A stretch of DNA of 64,000 nucleotides from Polyodon spathula (Eukaryota > Chordata > Actinopteri > Acipenseriformes > Polyodontidae), in the NCBI RefSeq assembly GCF_017654505.1, contig NC_054538.1:23712283-23776282 (forward strand). Reading direction: 5' to 3'. This document shows positions 1-10,773 of the stretch, piece by piece. Each line of letters begins with the position of its first letter. The first letter of the stretch is position 1. Below the pieces are notes generated by a model that saw nothing but the letters and a program-made list of their open reading frames with translations, was not told the origin of the DNA and ran no database searches. The translations under genes were made by a program, and so were the position numbers.

Positions 1-62
<62 letters not shown>
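1..62. repeat. (TAGA)n tetranucleotide microsatellite
   Basis: About fifteen uninterrupted copies of the unit fill the left edge. The array is cut by the window border, so its full length is unknown. Confidence 0.98.
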
Positions 63-1389
63 TGGACAAGCAAGAAGAGCTATAGTGGAAAATTATTGAC
101 CCGGGGAAAGTGTTGTTACCGACGGGGTTTTATTGGCATTGCACCCTGAAGGTAACATTAGTCTTCCTGAGGGGCATTTCATTTTCCACTATCGACTCAG
201 TCTGCAGTACATGTTTAATATATGAATCAGTCAAAAAATAAGTGAGGCAAGGTTGGATAGCAAATATGACAGTATATATTTTGTTTAAATATATCTGATG
301 CCGAATACATAAATAAATAACAAATAAATATTTTGGCGTACAGGTCTCCATTTCGCTTGCTGCTGCTTAATCCAGTTTATATTCCAGCCGCCATATTTGT
401 CAAGTTGAATTTGTTTGAATTTGAGAAAGTCCTAAAACAGTGACAGTGATGTTTTATTCACCATTTTAGTGTTTGGAGCATCTTTCTTTTGTAGTATGTT
501 TTGTAATTAATTTTCTGTTAAGTTACAGAATTGCTAGTCAGCATTTTTTTTTTTACATCTCCCCGCAATTCTCACAACAAGAGAAAATGGCGTTCCTTTG
601 AAAAGGGGCGGGACCAGTGCTCGAGTCTTGGTGGAGTGCATCAGAATGGCGTTCCTTCACTTTTTTTGGTAGCCGGAACAGAGTTCGCCAGTTTTGTTGG
701 AACCTTTTTGAAAATAAATAGAAATATTTTCCAGCAAACTATGTTCAGATGTGACCACACACATGTGAAAATGTATCAAAGATTATCGCCGTCACCTCAT
801 TCTGGACATTGAGACAGCAAACTTGCGCTGTCCGAGTCTGCTCACGTACTCACGTCAACTTCTCTGTGTGCACATTGGAAAATACAATAATGGTGGGTGG
901 GCATTAGCGTTCAATCTGTTCATCTTTATTTGTTCGATCTATTTGTTCAACTCCACCAAACTTTCATTTACCACTACACCACTGATAGTAATGTCTGATA
1001 AAAAGTGTAATGTGATACTGTCCTACTTCTCTGTCATTAACAAAAAGCCTAAAAACTATTTTGATAGCAATAAATACATAAAAGAGATAAGACATAAAAT
1101 AGTAAATGCGAATTTATTGATAAGAGTTACAATTTACAGGTGGAATCCTAGTTTGACAAGCTGTTAAGAAAGACGTGATACTGTATTATCTCTTATTTCA
1201 TTTCAAACATCATAAACTATGTTTGTTGTCATTTTGGGGGAAATAGCCACTCAAATGTAAGAGAAAACTAAAGGACCAACAACACTATGGATTACAGCCT
1301 GCTGTTTTGGAAATGGTGATGAAACTTGTTTTCAGTACCGTATTTGGTTTATAGTTCAGTTTATAGTTTTTTAGATTAACACCACTAAC
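63..1389. other. EYS intron, no feature recognised
   Basis: No coding exon, RNA gene or recognisable transposon was seen. Short open frames at 531-812 and 823-1167 lack domain patterns or splice support and are probably chance. The string aatggcgttcctt occurs twice, near 586 and 645. Confidence 0.6.
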
Positions 1390-1732
1390 TAACACAATCA
1401 GAACCTAAACTAATGACAGGACAGGTAAACTGTTTACCGGCTAAAAAACAAAACAAAACACACAGGTTTACATAAAAACATGAATACGAAAATGCTTCAC
1501 ACAGTATCTTTCAGGACTACGACACATAGTCAGGTTCTTTACAGAGCAGCCCTGAAGAGACTGGCTGCTCTCTTTAAATACCCTGCACCTGGCTCTAATT
1601 TACAGTGATAGCCAGGTGCAGGGGATAATTAATAATAAAACAATAATACAATTATAATTAAACAATTAAACAAACAATAAACACACATTTTTTATGCGAG
1701 AAGGATTATAACCCCCTCCCTGCTGTACTACA
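1390..1732 (-). mobile_element. Solo LTR, family B (minus strand)
   Basis: On the minus strand this starts TGTAGTACAGCAGGGAGGGG at 1732. It then shows a CCCTGCACCTGGC...GCCAGGTGCAGGG hairpin, a tatttaaag TATA-like box and GCAGCCAGT...CAGGGCTGC. The same order and sequence recur on the plus strand at 10268-10677, so it is a dispersed repeat, and TG start plus promoter elements fit an LTR. Similarity to the second copy fades past about 1500, so the 3' border (1390) is approximate. No internal retroelement coding sequence adjoins it. Confidence 0.65.
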
Positions 1733-2190
1733 ATATATAAATCAATAGACGTAACATTATAATGACAAACTGACATTTTATTTATGAGTGATAAAACTAC
1801 TACGACAAAATGAGTGACATTCCACCCATTTTTAAAAATATATATTTTGGGGTGAAACTCCAGAGAACTGGTACAGCACCATTTTTCCCAATGAAGACAG
1901 TAATCCACCTGTAAAAAAGAAAGTGCTACACAAAACTGTCAACACTAGACACATACGATTAAATGAGGCACAGCTAAATAAAATAGAATAAAATAAAGAA
2001 ATATAAAAAAGACTACAACTTGGGCTGTTAATGTATTGTGGCAAAGTGGTAGCAGGATGCTATATAAATTATAGGAGGTTGGGTATAGAAGCCTCCAACT
2101 GTGATTAATGTATACTTTGCTTGATCAGTTGTTCAAGTTGGTCAGTTCTTCTTTGGGTGTCCACCACTAATGGACGCTGCTGTGTGAAGG

Positions 2191-2433
2191 CACAGCACAA
2201 AGGAATATCCACTAGAAAGTGTCCTGAGGGCATGAGATGATTTTTAATGATTATGTTTAGGGTTAGGTATTGGGTTAGGGTTAGGTTTTAGGGTTGGGGT
2301 TGGGTTGGACCACGTGGGTTGATTTCATAGCGTTGCCGAGCTCTGACTGTAAAAGGTGGGAATGCTTAGCAAATGCCCTAGAATCATCTGATGCCCTCAG
2401 GACACCTTCTAGCAGATATTCCTTTATGCTGTG
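2191..2433. mobile_element. MITE-like element with telomere-like core
   Basis: Arms 2191-2242 and 2382-2433 are inverted repeats of about 52 bp, each carrying the complement of aaaggaatat and gtcctgagggcat with a few mismatches. The core at about 2255-2310 is a run of degenerate TTAGGG-type units (ttagggttagg and ttagggttgggg variants). Length 243 bp, no coding sequence, symmetric ends: a non-autonomous DNA transposon. The superfamily is not assigned because no clear target duplication is visible. Confidence 0.65.
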
Positions 2434-4439
2434 TATGAAGGCTGTGGTGAATTGATAAGATTGAGTCAGACAGTGATTGGGTGGGAGACAGGAAGTACCA
2501 CCTCTTTTAGTAATATAAGGAAATTGGCAGGACTCACTAGGGGGGTGAACCAGGAAGTACTGACGTGGTGCATGTGTTGCAACGAATTACGACCGGTGAC
2601 AACCAAAGAACGAAAAATACCTGCTTCAGTTGGTTTATTGTTTAATGCTACAATTGTGTATTGATAGCGGAGAAAACCACAAAGAGTTAGAATTATTATT
2701 TTCAAAAAGTTCAGTTGGGGATGATGCTGACCGAACAGAAGAAATAAATAAAGAAAATTAAACTGTGGACAAGGGGTTTTAATAATACGTTTTTGAAGTA
2801 TGTGTTTGTGTGACTGACACGAAGCTTGCAAAACCTGGACTGGATTGAGAATCGCTGGATCAGGACACACTGGAAGAAACACGGAACCCAGTGATTTAAC
2901 AAAGTGAATAATGTGGTCTTATGGTCTTATTTATCGTGTGGTCCTGGAAACTACTACACTGTATAAAACTGTATCTCAGCACCAGGGGCAGTTACTGGAA
3001 AACAATACTTTGTCACGATACTGGAAAACAATATTTACCTTTGCTATACTTTCAAAGCAGTGACGTGCAGTGTGTTTCCCAGTAGACCATGCAGCAAGAC
3101 TATATGAATGTAACATAAGAAAGAGGTTGGCAATGGTGCCCGAAAACTGGGTACCCGTAGGGTTTTAATTTACCTGACATGACCCGGGTCCAATCTTACT
3201 ACCTGGGTATCGATCTATTAATTTGAGAAAATATGCCACTAATAATTTTTTTCATTTTCTCAGTAATTTATTTGTATACCAGAAACCGGTACTAGGACGC
3301 AGTGAAAAGGCTAGCCTGCCTGCCTTGGTTGGTGTGCAACGCATTATGGGGCGCTCTAAAGGTGAAAACAAAATTGAATCCGTATGCACTAGCGACAGTG
3401 CGCAGTGGCAGACTGTCATGCTACTTGAATACAGCATAACTTGAGCGCCACTACGCGCGTGAGGTTGCGACGTCAGTCAGAGAGCCTGGTACTATTTTAA
3501 GTGCCAGACTACTCATGCAGAGCTAACGCAGCATGACTTGAACAAAGCACAAACAATGCAGCAGTCCATGCAATGAACACGCATAAAAAGATTATATAAA
3601 GACAGAAAGACACATTTTATATTCTAGTATTATCCCAACATTCTTAGTTTTCCCCCGATTGGTCCTGCAGTGCATGACTTGCATAACCTGTCTGCACGCC
3701 ACTGCTTCAAAGTCTTGGACTTGTTCATTGTGTGATCTTGAAAACCAACAGTCTCTGCAAAGCTGTGTCTCACCACAAGGGGCGGTCAAGAGACACGAAA
3801 CTGGAATATGATACTGACCTTTGCCATATCTCCAAAGTCTGGGACTTGCTTAAAAAGGAAATAAGGACAAACTTCTATGTATATAGTGTTTTGGTGGTGG
3901 GTAATCACACTTGTAATTAATAAATATGCCAGGTGGCACAGTAGTGAAGTCTTTTTATTGGCAGTCAAGAAGTGGCATTGCCATAGTATTTAAAGATATG
4001 GACATTAATTGTATGTAAATAAGTCAAGAAAGCCTCAGGAACATTCTGAGGGAACGTTATGCCAGTGCAGTTCAACTGGCAATCAATATTCAGTCTCCAG
4101 TTTTTAAACACTTGAGAGCTAGAATACTTTTAACAGTAGAAGGTCTTCCTGTCAATAATGAAAACTTTAAGAAAAGCCGGCAAAGACAAAGCCAAACACC
4201 ACTGATGCATTATCGACCTGGATTTGAAGTGCCTGCAGGAATCTGAAGCATTTTCCCTGGACATCACGACCCCAGTTGTCCGGTGCAGAGCTTTAAAGGG
4301 TATTTGTCAAAATGCCCTCCAGATGTAACAGCCTTTTACCTGCACCCACTCAGAATTAATCAGCAAATCCTGAACACTAGATTCTGCTGGTACTCTCGTT
4401 AGCAAATGGGAATACATTCCCTTGGTGAAATGATGCCTA
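2434..4439. other. Intron with unresolved degenerate repeats
   Basis: Two stretches, about 2939-3062 and 3731-3850, share blocks such as 'tgtrtctca...aggggc' and 'acctttgcyata', so they look like diverged copies of one repeat. Within the second, a unit ttcaaagtcttggacttg (about 3706) recurs as tccaaagtctgggacttg (about 3831), a spacing of 125 bp. No gene or coding remnant was recognised. GC content rises at 3300-3500 without a detectable exon. Confidence 0.4.
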
Positions 4440-4914
4440 AACTAAGCAACAAAGCCAGTCACTTGCAACGCTATACAAACCACTGCTTGAGAAGTACAGC
4501 AGTGTTTCTGGCGGTGAAGGCAGCAGTGGCTCCTCCCCTTCTGTGTGGGGGCAGTTAAGTGGAAAATGCCCCCTATCCCCACAGATGCAGCAACAGTATC
4601 ACACGCCCATGCTGTGGAGGAGGGCTTCCCAGCTAACCTCCTTATGTGGCTGTGGCTCTGGTTCCACCTCCTCTTCCTGAGGTCAGGGGTGGTAGTAGTT
4701 GGGTGACACATGCTTGACCTTGCCAACTTAAAAATACCACTCTTCCCCCCTCAAGCAGATTATGCAGACGTCCACCTTGCAAGAGACGCGATGGGGCTCA
4801 CAACCAGCCGCTTGTTGCCACTGCTTCTTTCCCATCTTCTGCAACAATAAAAAAAATAAATAAATAAGACACCTGGAGTACCCTTTCTGGTGGCACAATC
4901 CATGAGCTGCTGGT
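4440..4914 (-). pseudogene. gag-like remnant of LTR element D
   Basis: On the minus strand, downstream of a primer-binding site, broken frames carry a retroviral-type zinc knuckle CCICGDRGHFPLNC at 4551-4592, spacing CX2CX4HX4C. It is followed by PHTEGEEPLLPSPPE, a Glu/Pro-rich tail. That order (knuckle, then acidic/proline repeats) matches the longer gag-like ORF at 19772-21428, so both seem to be one element class. A stop lies four codons before the knuckle's first cysteine and the frame is otherwise short. No protease, reverse transcriptase or integrase is seen beyond 4440. Confidence 0.6.
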
Positions 4915-4933
4915 GATCCCCCAGTTAACACCA
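4915..4933 (-). promoter_or_regulatory. Putative tRNA-Leu-type primer-binding site
   Basis: Minus-strand TGGTGTTAACTGGGGGATC begins two bases (CG) after the LTR end. It resembles the complement of a tRNA-Leu 3' end, which as I recall reads TGGTGTCAGGAGTGGGATT: 13 of 19 positions agree. The plus-strand element at 19669 has a similar site with the same two-base spacer. Confidence 0.5.
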
Positions 4934-4935
4934 CG

Positions 4936-5526
4936 TGCAACAGGGATGGCTGTAGCGGTGCAATGGTGCTTGTGCCGTTTATTTAAACAACAAAAAAATA
5001 AAACAAACAGTTTTAACAAACAGAAACAATTGCTCATTGAGCGAAATAAAAGGTTCAAACAAAAACAAAAATCACAAACACCAAAAAAAAAACATATAGG
5101 TCAGGCTGGGCAATCGCCTTCACTGTTCCTATGTTTTTACTTTTTAAATTCTTACACTCCTCGCGCTCGCTCGTTCTCGTTCCTCCTCTCGAACACCCCT
5201 ACCCTGAATGCAGAGAGCTGCAAACTTTTATTCTACCTTCTACACAAGGTTTTTAATTATACACTGGCAGAAGATTAGCTGCCTAATTTCACCTCTGCCA
5301 GAAACAAAATAATAACAAGTATGGCTAGGCCATCATATTTAAAAATACATAAACAAATCATAATACAAAATAAATACAAAATATGCACAGGGGGGGGATA
5401 CCCCGTTCTAAAATAAATAAACAATACATTTGTTTTAAATAACATAAAATAAAAACAAAACAATACTTTAACAGCAGGGCTTTGCTCTGTCCCCTTTTTA
5501 TGTACAGGGCTTTCAGCCCTGTTACA
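4936..5526 (-). mobile_element. LTR of element D (minus strand, about 591 bp)
   Basis: The minus strand starts TGTAACAGGGCTGAAAGCCC at 5526 and ends ...TTGCA at 4936, giving the TG...CA ends of an LTR. A short perfect hairpin lies within the first 25 bases. An AATAAA-type polyadenylation signal (gaataaaag) lies near 5226-5233. The primer-binding site follows, then the gag remnant. Only this LTR is seen; the 3' LTR and pol are absent from the window. Confidence 0.65.
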
Positions 5527-5655
5527 GAGCCAAACAGATCAAATCCTCCATTTAGCACTACTGCTAATTTAAAAGACAAGGAAAAATTAAGCAAATGTTT
5601 GAGATTTTCATTTTAGTTAGCTATAGTTGTTGTTTTTTTAACACAACACATATAT

Positions 5656-5703
<48 letters not shown>

Positions 5704-6004
5704 TATATTATATATATATCATATATCTATATATATAATATAATCTCATTCTCTTTATATGCTATTTTAGTTCAGAATACATAAGACATTCAAATATATT
5801 AAGTGTGCCTTTTAGATCATTCCATATAAGCTTAAAAATCAAAGTTTATACCTTTGTTTCTTGGTTTATTGTTCTTGTTGTTGTTGCTTCTAACATTTTA
5901 ATTTTTAACCCACTGACTGTAAAGAACTTTGAGATGTTTGCCATTAAGGTGCTGTAAAATGCTATTGTATTGCAACTTGTGTGATTTGTCTTTTTTTATT
6001 ACAG
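5527..6004. repeat. Intron end with irregular TA-rich array
   Basis: An imperfect (TA)n block occupies about 5649-5747. The remainder leads into the EYS acceptor at 6004, with a T-rich tract just before it. Nothing else was recognised. Confidence 0.7.
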
Positions 6005-6096
6005 TATAATTTTTCATGCAAGCATGAAGAAAGAATACAGAGTGTTAACACAACAATAAGAGTTGATGACGGAAAGGAGTACATAGTCTATATCAG
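6005..6096 (+). CDS. EYS: EYS exon A (laminin-G domain, internal part)
   Basis: This is an internal coding exon of 92 nt. The acceptor is ...ttattacag before 6005 and the donor is gtatgt at 6097. Read from its first base it gives 30 codons plus two bases (AG), starting YNFSCKHEE and ending with the segment VDDGKEYIVYI. This is a laminin-G beta-strand pattern with a cysteine, followed by 'short polar run, DDG, hydrophobic strand'. The trailing AG is completed to an Arg codon by the first base of the exon at 13100, so the frame continues. EYS is a secreted protein of the photoreceptor matrix and ciliary region, with many EGF domains followed by laminin-G domains; loss of function causes retinal degeneration in human. 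The exon supplying the first half of this domain is not visible in 1-6004. I read this as the first of the C-terminal laminin-G domains, by recall of the family and not by alignment. Confidence 0.85.
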
Positions 6097-6394
6097 GTAT
6101 GTGGGTCTGTGTTTGAAAGCTTGGCAATGTTCCTGTTTTTGGCAGTGTCTGTAATGTTTGTAGCCTTTTTGGTACAGGGTGAACATAATAGTTAAATATC
6201 AAATTTGTAAAACTGTTTTTCTCCCTCCCTGGCTCAAACTAAATGTAAGAGCCGAAATGTATATGCTGCACTATTGCATATCTCTATTAATATGTAATGC
6301 TCCAAATTTAACAGCAATCAGCAATGTTCCTCCTGCTGACCCATATATATGCAAAACAGAGTGAAAAGTCAAAGAGCAGCTTACCTGCATATTC

Positions 6395-6540
6395 TTCTGA
6401 AACCAATGTAGAGATCTTGGTTAGCGCAGGCAGGCGCATTACACAGGACGAGGCAATCCACACACAGGCGTCGGGCAAGCGCGAACCCGGGACCTCTCGC
6501 ACTAAAGCATAGCGCCGATACTGCTGCACAAAGGAGCGGG
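6395..6540 (-). repeat. tRNA-derived SINE (minus strand)
   Basis: On the minus strand the head shows an A-box-like block at 6511-6530 (tgtgcagcagtatcgg...) and a B box GGGTTCGCGC at 6479-6488, with tRNA-like spacing. The folded arms are degenerate and no anticodon loop is convincing, so it is a SINE or tRNA pseudogene and not a working tRNA. The 3' border is uncertain. Confidence 0.5.
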
Positions 6541-6629
6541 CTCTGTTATAAGGAGCGGATAATGGGTTTGTCTTCATATGTGATTACGTCACCTACCAGC
6601 CCTGCTGCTGCCTTCCCCTGTGCACGCTA

Positions 6630-6632
<3 letters not shown>

Positions 6633-6691
<59 letters not shown>
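6633..6691. repeat. (TA)n microsatellite
   Basis: Perfect TA dinucleotide run of about 58 bp, roughly 90 bp beyond the SINE head. Confidence 0.97.
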
Positions 6692-7369
6692 CATTTTTTG
6701 TGGAAATACACTGAGGTTATGTTTGAAGGACTCCCAGCGCATAGTAACCTCTGGCAAAAAGACAGGCAGATGTGGCAGACTGCGTCTAAATTAATAGCTT
6801 TTTCATACTTGCTCCAAAGGAAGTTGTTAGACTCTGTTTATGCCCCCAAGTGTTCAACCAGTGATTGTTACAGCAGTAAATTCCAGGATGAACAAATCAT
6901 TCCAGATTGCTTCTTCAAACCCTCCTCTAGACCAAGTGTTGTTAGCTACAGCTCATACTATGATATTTCTCTACCTTCTCTCTTGTCTCAGACCTCAGTA
7001 TTTGCCTTGGAAATCTTGCAAAACATCTGCTTGCCTTACTGTGAACAAGTGGCTGAGTGGATACAGGTGCAGAAGTAATGCAGTGAGTGAATGAAACAGA
7101 CAGAGAGATTTGTAATCCGGTTGGAAAGTGCTTTATTTATATTTTCCAGGTTTGGCAAACAAACAGTAATCCCCCAGCAATACACATCAATATGTACTGC
7201 ACAGGATAAATAACAAGAGGATTGCAGTCCAAAATTATAAACAATAATATCTGCCCAACAATAATACATACACGGTCACCAGTCCTGGGTGCGTGCAGTA
7301 GTGCTCATGGTGGGTGATACAATTTATTTAGTGACAATGGTGTGGTGCTGTTCCAGCTTTATGCTAGCC
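6692..7369. other. Intron, unresolved repeat-like sequence
   Basis: The 126-codon open frame at 6698-7078 shows no recognisable domain and no splice or repeat support, so I do not call it a gene. About 7110-7369 looks repeat-derived: its minus strand reads aaataaagc at the end like a polyadenylation signal, and its inner edge abuts the LTR at 7370. The family is not identified. Confidence 0.35.
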
Positions 7370-7898
7370 TGTGGCAAAGTGCCTGCCCCTGTGTGTATTT
7401 TGTATTGTATGTTGTGTGTTAATGTTGGTGTATAGTCATTGGTACACAGGATATAAATGGGTCTGTGTAACACAAGTGTTTAAAATGTATATTTGTATTT
7501 AGGCACAAGGATTGCACAGCACTTCATGTGCAAGTAAAATGTAATAACATGTGAGTATGGGGAATTGCACTTTATTAATTCACGTGCAGTTGTACCGCGA
7601 CTCCAATTGAATGATTGATTAGCAATTGAGTCTCGGAACAGCTGCATAAAAGCAGCATGTTTTCACTCACTCGGGGTTGTTGGCCCCACACTATGTCTGC
7701 GCTTGAGTACCACATGTCCGGTATATTGAGAGGGGCAGGAATACCATATGCCTTAGATGCTAAACATGCTGGATATAAACAAGCACGATGCTTGTTATTG
7801 TTTGTTGTTTGTTGTAGCATCTCAGTTTGCCCCACCGTTTCCTTGTTTTGGTTTAATTTCCCTGGTGTGACGTCACCCCTGCCGCCATCCAGTTCACA
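7370..7898 (+). mobile_element. Solo LTR, family A
   Basis: Starts TGTGGCAAAGTGCCTGCCCC. The block from about 7520 to 7620, with ggggaattgcact and attcacgtgcagttgtacc, reappears at about 19294-19395 in the LTR that precedes a primer-binding site and gag-like ORF. A CATAAAAG box lies near 7645. The 3' part (ccccaccg..., cgtcacccctgccgcc) also aligns with the end of the 19-kb LTR. No internal region adjoins, so it is a solo LTR. The right border is approximate. Confidence 0.6.
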
Positions 7899-8099
7899 CC
7901 TTTGATATAAATATTTCACAGTGGGTTACTCTATATTTTTACTCTACTATATGTCATGGGTCCATAAAACCTGGATTTTAGGACCAGAGTGCTAAAGGCA
8001 GCTTCCCAGTCTACCCCTTTCAGCACATCTGCCAGTGCTGCAAGTCCTGCACTTGTGACAGTTTGTGTATACTATTCCAAATCGGTAATGGAATAACAT

Positions 8100-8370
8100 T
8101 TCATACTTGAAAAGGAACGTTAGGTTATATATCATAACCCTGGTTTCCTAAAATGGAAATGTTTTCCATTACCTTTCAAGGCCGCTGCATACACTCCAAC
8201 ACAGCGGGCTTGAATTGGCGCTGATCCCTTCTGCTCGTGCCAATTTATTCCCTCGGTGGCGAGGACTCCGTGTCTGAAGGAACGGGAGCTCATTTCGAGC
8301 AGCTTTGACATACGTAAGGTAAATCGGGCTGCACATCCCAGGTATATCCCAATCAATATCATTTCTATTT
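8100..8370. repeat. Probable dispersed repeat, family unknown
   Basis: The block has higher GC than its flanks. It carries a near-palindromic taggttatatatcataaccctgg motif near 8130-8150 and the inverted pair aaatggaaa/tttccat at 8153-8167, as found at ends of non-autonomous DNA elements. No second copy was found in this window, so the call is weak. Confidence 0.3.
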
Positions 8371-9756
8371 CAATGTCATAGTGAGAAGCACATTAAATGA
8401 ATGCACCGCCTGTTCATCTATGGGTAAAATATGTAATTATGCATCCATACAAACATTTTAAGATGTAATTAAATTAGTAATAATAATGAAGCATCTGAAG
8501 TTAAAGTTGGGTTGTGCTGAAGAAATTCTCCAGCATAAAAAAACGTTATTTGTAAAGGCATTATATTAATTATGTATTCATTCTGGCAGCTGTAATTATG
8601 CAGAAATAATTGTCTTGTCTCTTGACCTTTGAAAGTGGCTAGTATGCGAAGGGGAAATAAGTGCTAGAATAGATGAAAATGTGTAACATAATTTTTCTAC
8701 CATATAATAGTCTGAAACAATGGGAATTACTGGTTATATTTCTTATCAAAGTTATTTAAATATATTCAAATGTAATAATAGATTTGCTTTCACCTTCACT
8801 AAACACATCATCTCTAAATACAATGAAATAGACACCAGCCTCCCAGAAAGCCTGTTAAAATAATCATCAACATATCAAACACACAAACAGATTTTGTATT
8901 TCTTCTGTGGGAGTTCACTATAACCGCACTGAGATTTAATAGATGTATTTAAAAATATCTGTTTTACATAAGTGTACTGTAGGAAGCAAATTCACAATTC
9001 AGAGTTAAATGACAGGCCTACTGTATGAAGCCCTAAGCCCCACTAAGGGAAGTGGTAGCTCCAAATGACAGTTGAAACACTAGTTAAAAATTCTACTAAC
9101 TAATTAAACAACAACAGCAAGAGGGAGGAAAGGCGATACCTCGAGGGAAATGCCTAGAGCTAGAATATTTATAGAATTTGCAGAGAATAAGTTGAAGAAA
9201 AAGTGCAGCAATGATTTGATGGAAATAAGAAAGACCAGTTTCAGTTTGGAAGTTAGTTAGTTAATTCTGGTCCAATTTATTTTCACATGCGCTGTTTATT
9301 TTACACGCGCTGTTTAAACTTTTTTTTTTCAGAGTAAAACAGGTTTAAAAGGCTGGGCATAGCAAAAGGACATCAGTACTGCATCTCCAGCCAAGCCCCA
9401 CCCCTTGTTCACTGTATTTTTCACATACCTCTAAAGACGTGCATACTGCTAAATCCTCTCCTGATCACTCTTTTTATTACCAAACTCCTCAATAATGCAA
9501 TCCAAGTCATTATTTTATTACTATAACATCTCAAAAAGCTCTGCAAATGTCTGTGACATTCTGTGAAAGCTGGATGCGGAAGCAGCTATCTCCTTTGTTT
9601 GTGTCCGTGTTATCTCTGTGGAGCATGGGTCTATCAGGTACGCCCTTTTCTTTCGGCTTCATTCGGCTCCTATCGGTCTCACTTGGCCATTGAAAGATTT
9701 TCTTGTCTTTTTCCAGAGAAAAAACAACTAGAAACCTGTGCTTTATGTCTTTCTGA
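8371..9756. other. EYS intron, no feature recognised
   Basis: AT-rich unique-looking sequence. No exon, RNA gene or clear repeat was seen. GC rises slightly after 9560, leading into the tandem repeat at 9757. Confidence 0.55.
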
Positions 9757-9844
9757 GGATGTCAGACAAGGTCCGACATAGGACTGGAAAGGGAAAATTG
9801 TAATGTCGGACCTGGTCCGATATAGGACCGCAAAGGGCTAATCA
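9757..9844. repeat. Two 44-bp tandem units with GTCGGACC palindromes
   Basis: Unit 1 (9757-9800) and unit 2 (9801-9844) share atgtc[a/g]gac...ggtccga[c/t]ata and end in a C/G-flanked aaaggg. Each contains a nested near-palindrome of GTCGGACC/GGTCCGAC type. The right edge, read on the minus strand, begins CCCTTTGCGGTCC next to TTAG. That resembles a piggyBac-type terminus with a mutated TTAA target, which is inference. Confidence 0.5.
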
Positions 9845-10203
9845 CCGGATTTAATCTAGTCTTGCTAAACAGTGATTGAAAAATGTTTTAACTCATTCAA
9901 TAGGTATTTTTCACATGTGATTCTGGTAGTCTAAGCTCAGTTTCTAGACCACAACTCTAGAAACAGATGTGCATATGGATAGCACTAGATTGTCAGTCTT
10001 GATTGGTGTAGAATGACATAAGCCAGCCTGGGAGTGCGCTGTCACGTTGATAATTAGGAGAGTTCCCTCTGCTAAATGAGCCTGTTTTTTTTTCATTTTG
10101 TTATTGGGTTGTTTTAAATCTTGTTAGTCATCCTCATTCCCTTAAGATTATGTCCCAGTGGATGCTACATTTCTGTTCACAAAAAAACCCCACCAATGTC
10201 AAG

Positions 10204-10204
<1 letters not shown>

Positions 10205-10268
<64 letters not shown>
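10205..10268. repeat. (TA)n array left of solo LTR
   Basis: Perfect TA run of about 63 bp ending exactly where the LTR at 10268 starts; a second TA run starts where that LTR ends. Confidence 0.97.
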
Positions 10269-10271
<3 letters not shown>

Positions 10272-10674
10272 ATACAGCAGGGAGGGGGTTAAAATCCTAC
10301 CCTGCAGAAAACATGTAAGAATGCACATTTGGGTGTTAATGAGTTAATTGTTTTATTGTTTAGTAATCCCCTGCACCTGGTGTTAATTGTTAATTAGAGC
10401 CAGGTGCAGGGTATTTAAAGAATGCAGCCAGTGTGTTCAGGGCTGCTGAGGGGTAGGAACAGAAAGTGTGCTCTGGTTCCGAGCAGTCAGAGAAGGTACT
10501 GAGTTAGTACTGTTAGTTAGGGTGATCCTGACTGTATAGTTAGTGCTCCAAGAAGGAGCTTGGTGTTTGTTTGTTTTGTTTATTAAAAGTGCGTGTCAGC
10601 GCTGTTAAAATCCATTCCTGTTTCCTGGGTCTGTTCTTAAAGAGGCAAAGAACCGTGAGAGTGCGAGGATCTTT

Positions 10675-10677
<3 letters not shown>
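10268..10677 (+). mobile_element. Solo LTR, family B, inserted in a TA array
   Basis: Starts gtaatacagcagggaggggg, matching the minus-strand copy at 1732. Features in order: hairpin arms cccctgcacctgg (10368-10380) and ccaggtgcaggg (10400-10411), TATA-like gtatttaaag (10411-10420), and an ATTAAA polyadenylation signal (10582-10587). It ends at ...ggatcttttac. No internal retroelement sequence follows. The first TG is degraded to AG. Confidence 0.7.

Positions 10678-10770
<93 letters not shown>
10678..10770. repeat. (TA)n(TG)n compound microsatellite
   Basis: TA run 10678-10732 followed by TG run to 10770, starting at the LTR's 3' end. Confidence 0.97.

Positions 10771-10773
<3 letters not shown>

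Noticed and set aside
2255..2310. Chromosome-end telomere
   Set aside because: Units are degenerate, only about 55 bp long, and lie inside a short inverted-repeat element within a gene intron.
6698..7078. 126-codon frame as a possible gene or EYS exon
   Set aside because: No laminin-G, EGF or other motif, no matching splice phase, and it starts next to a TA array.
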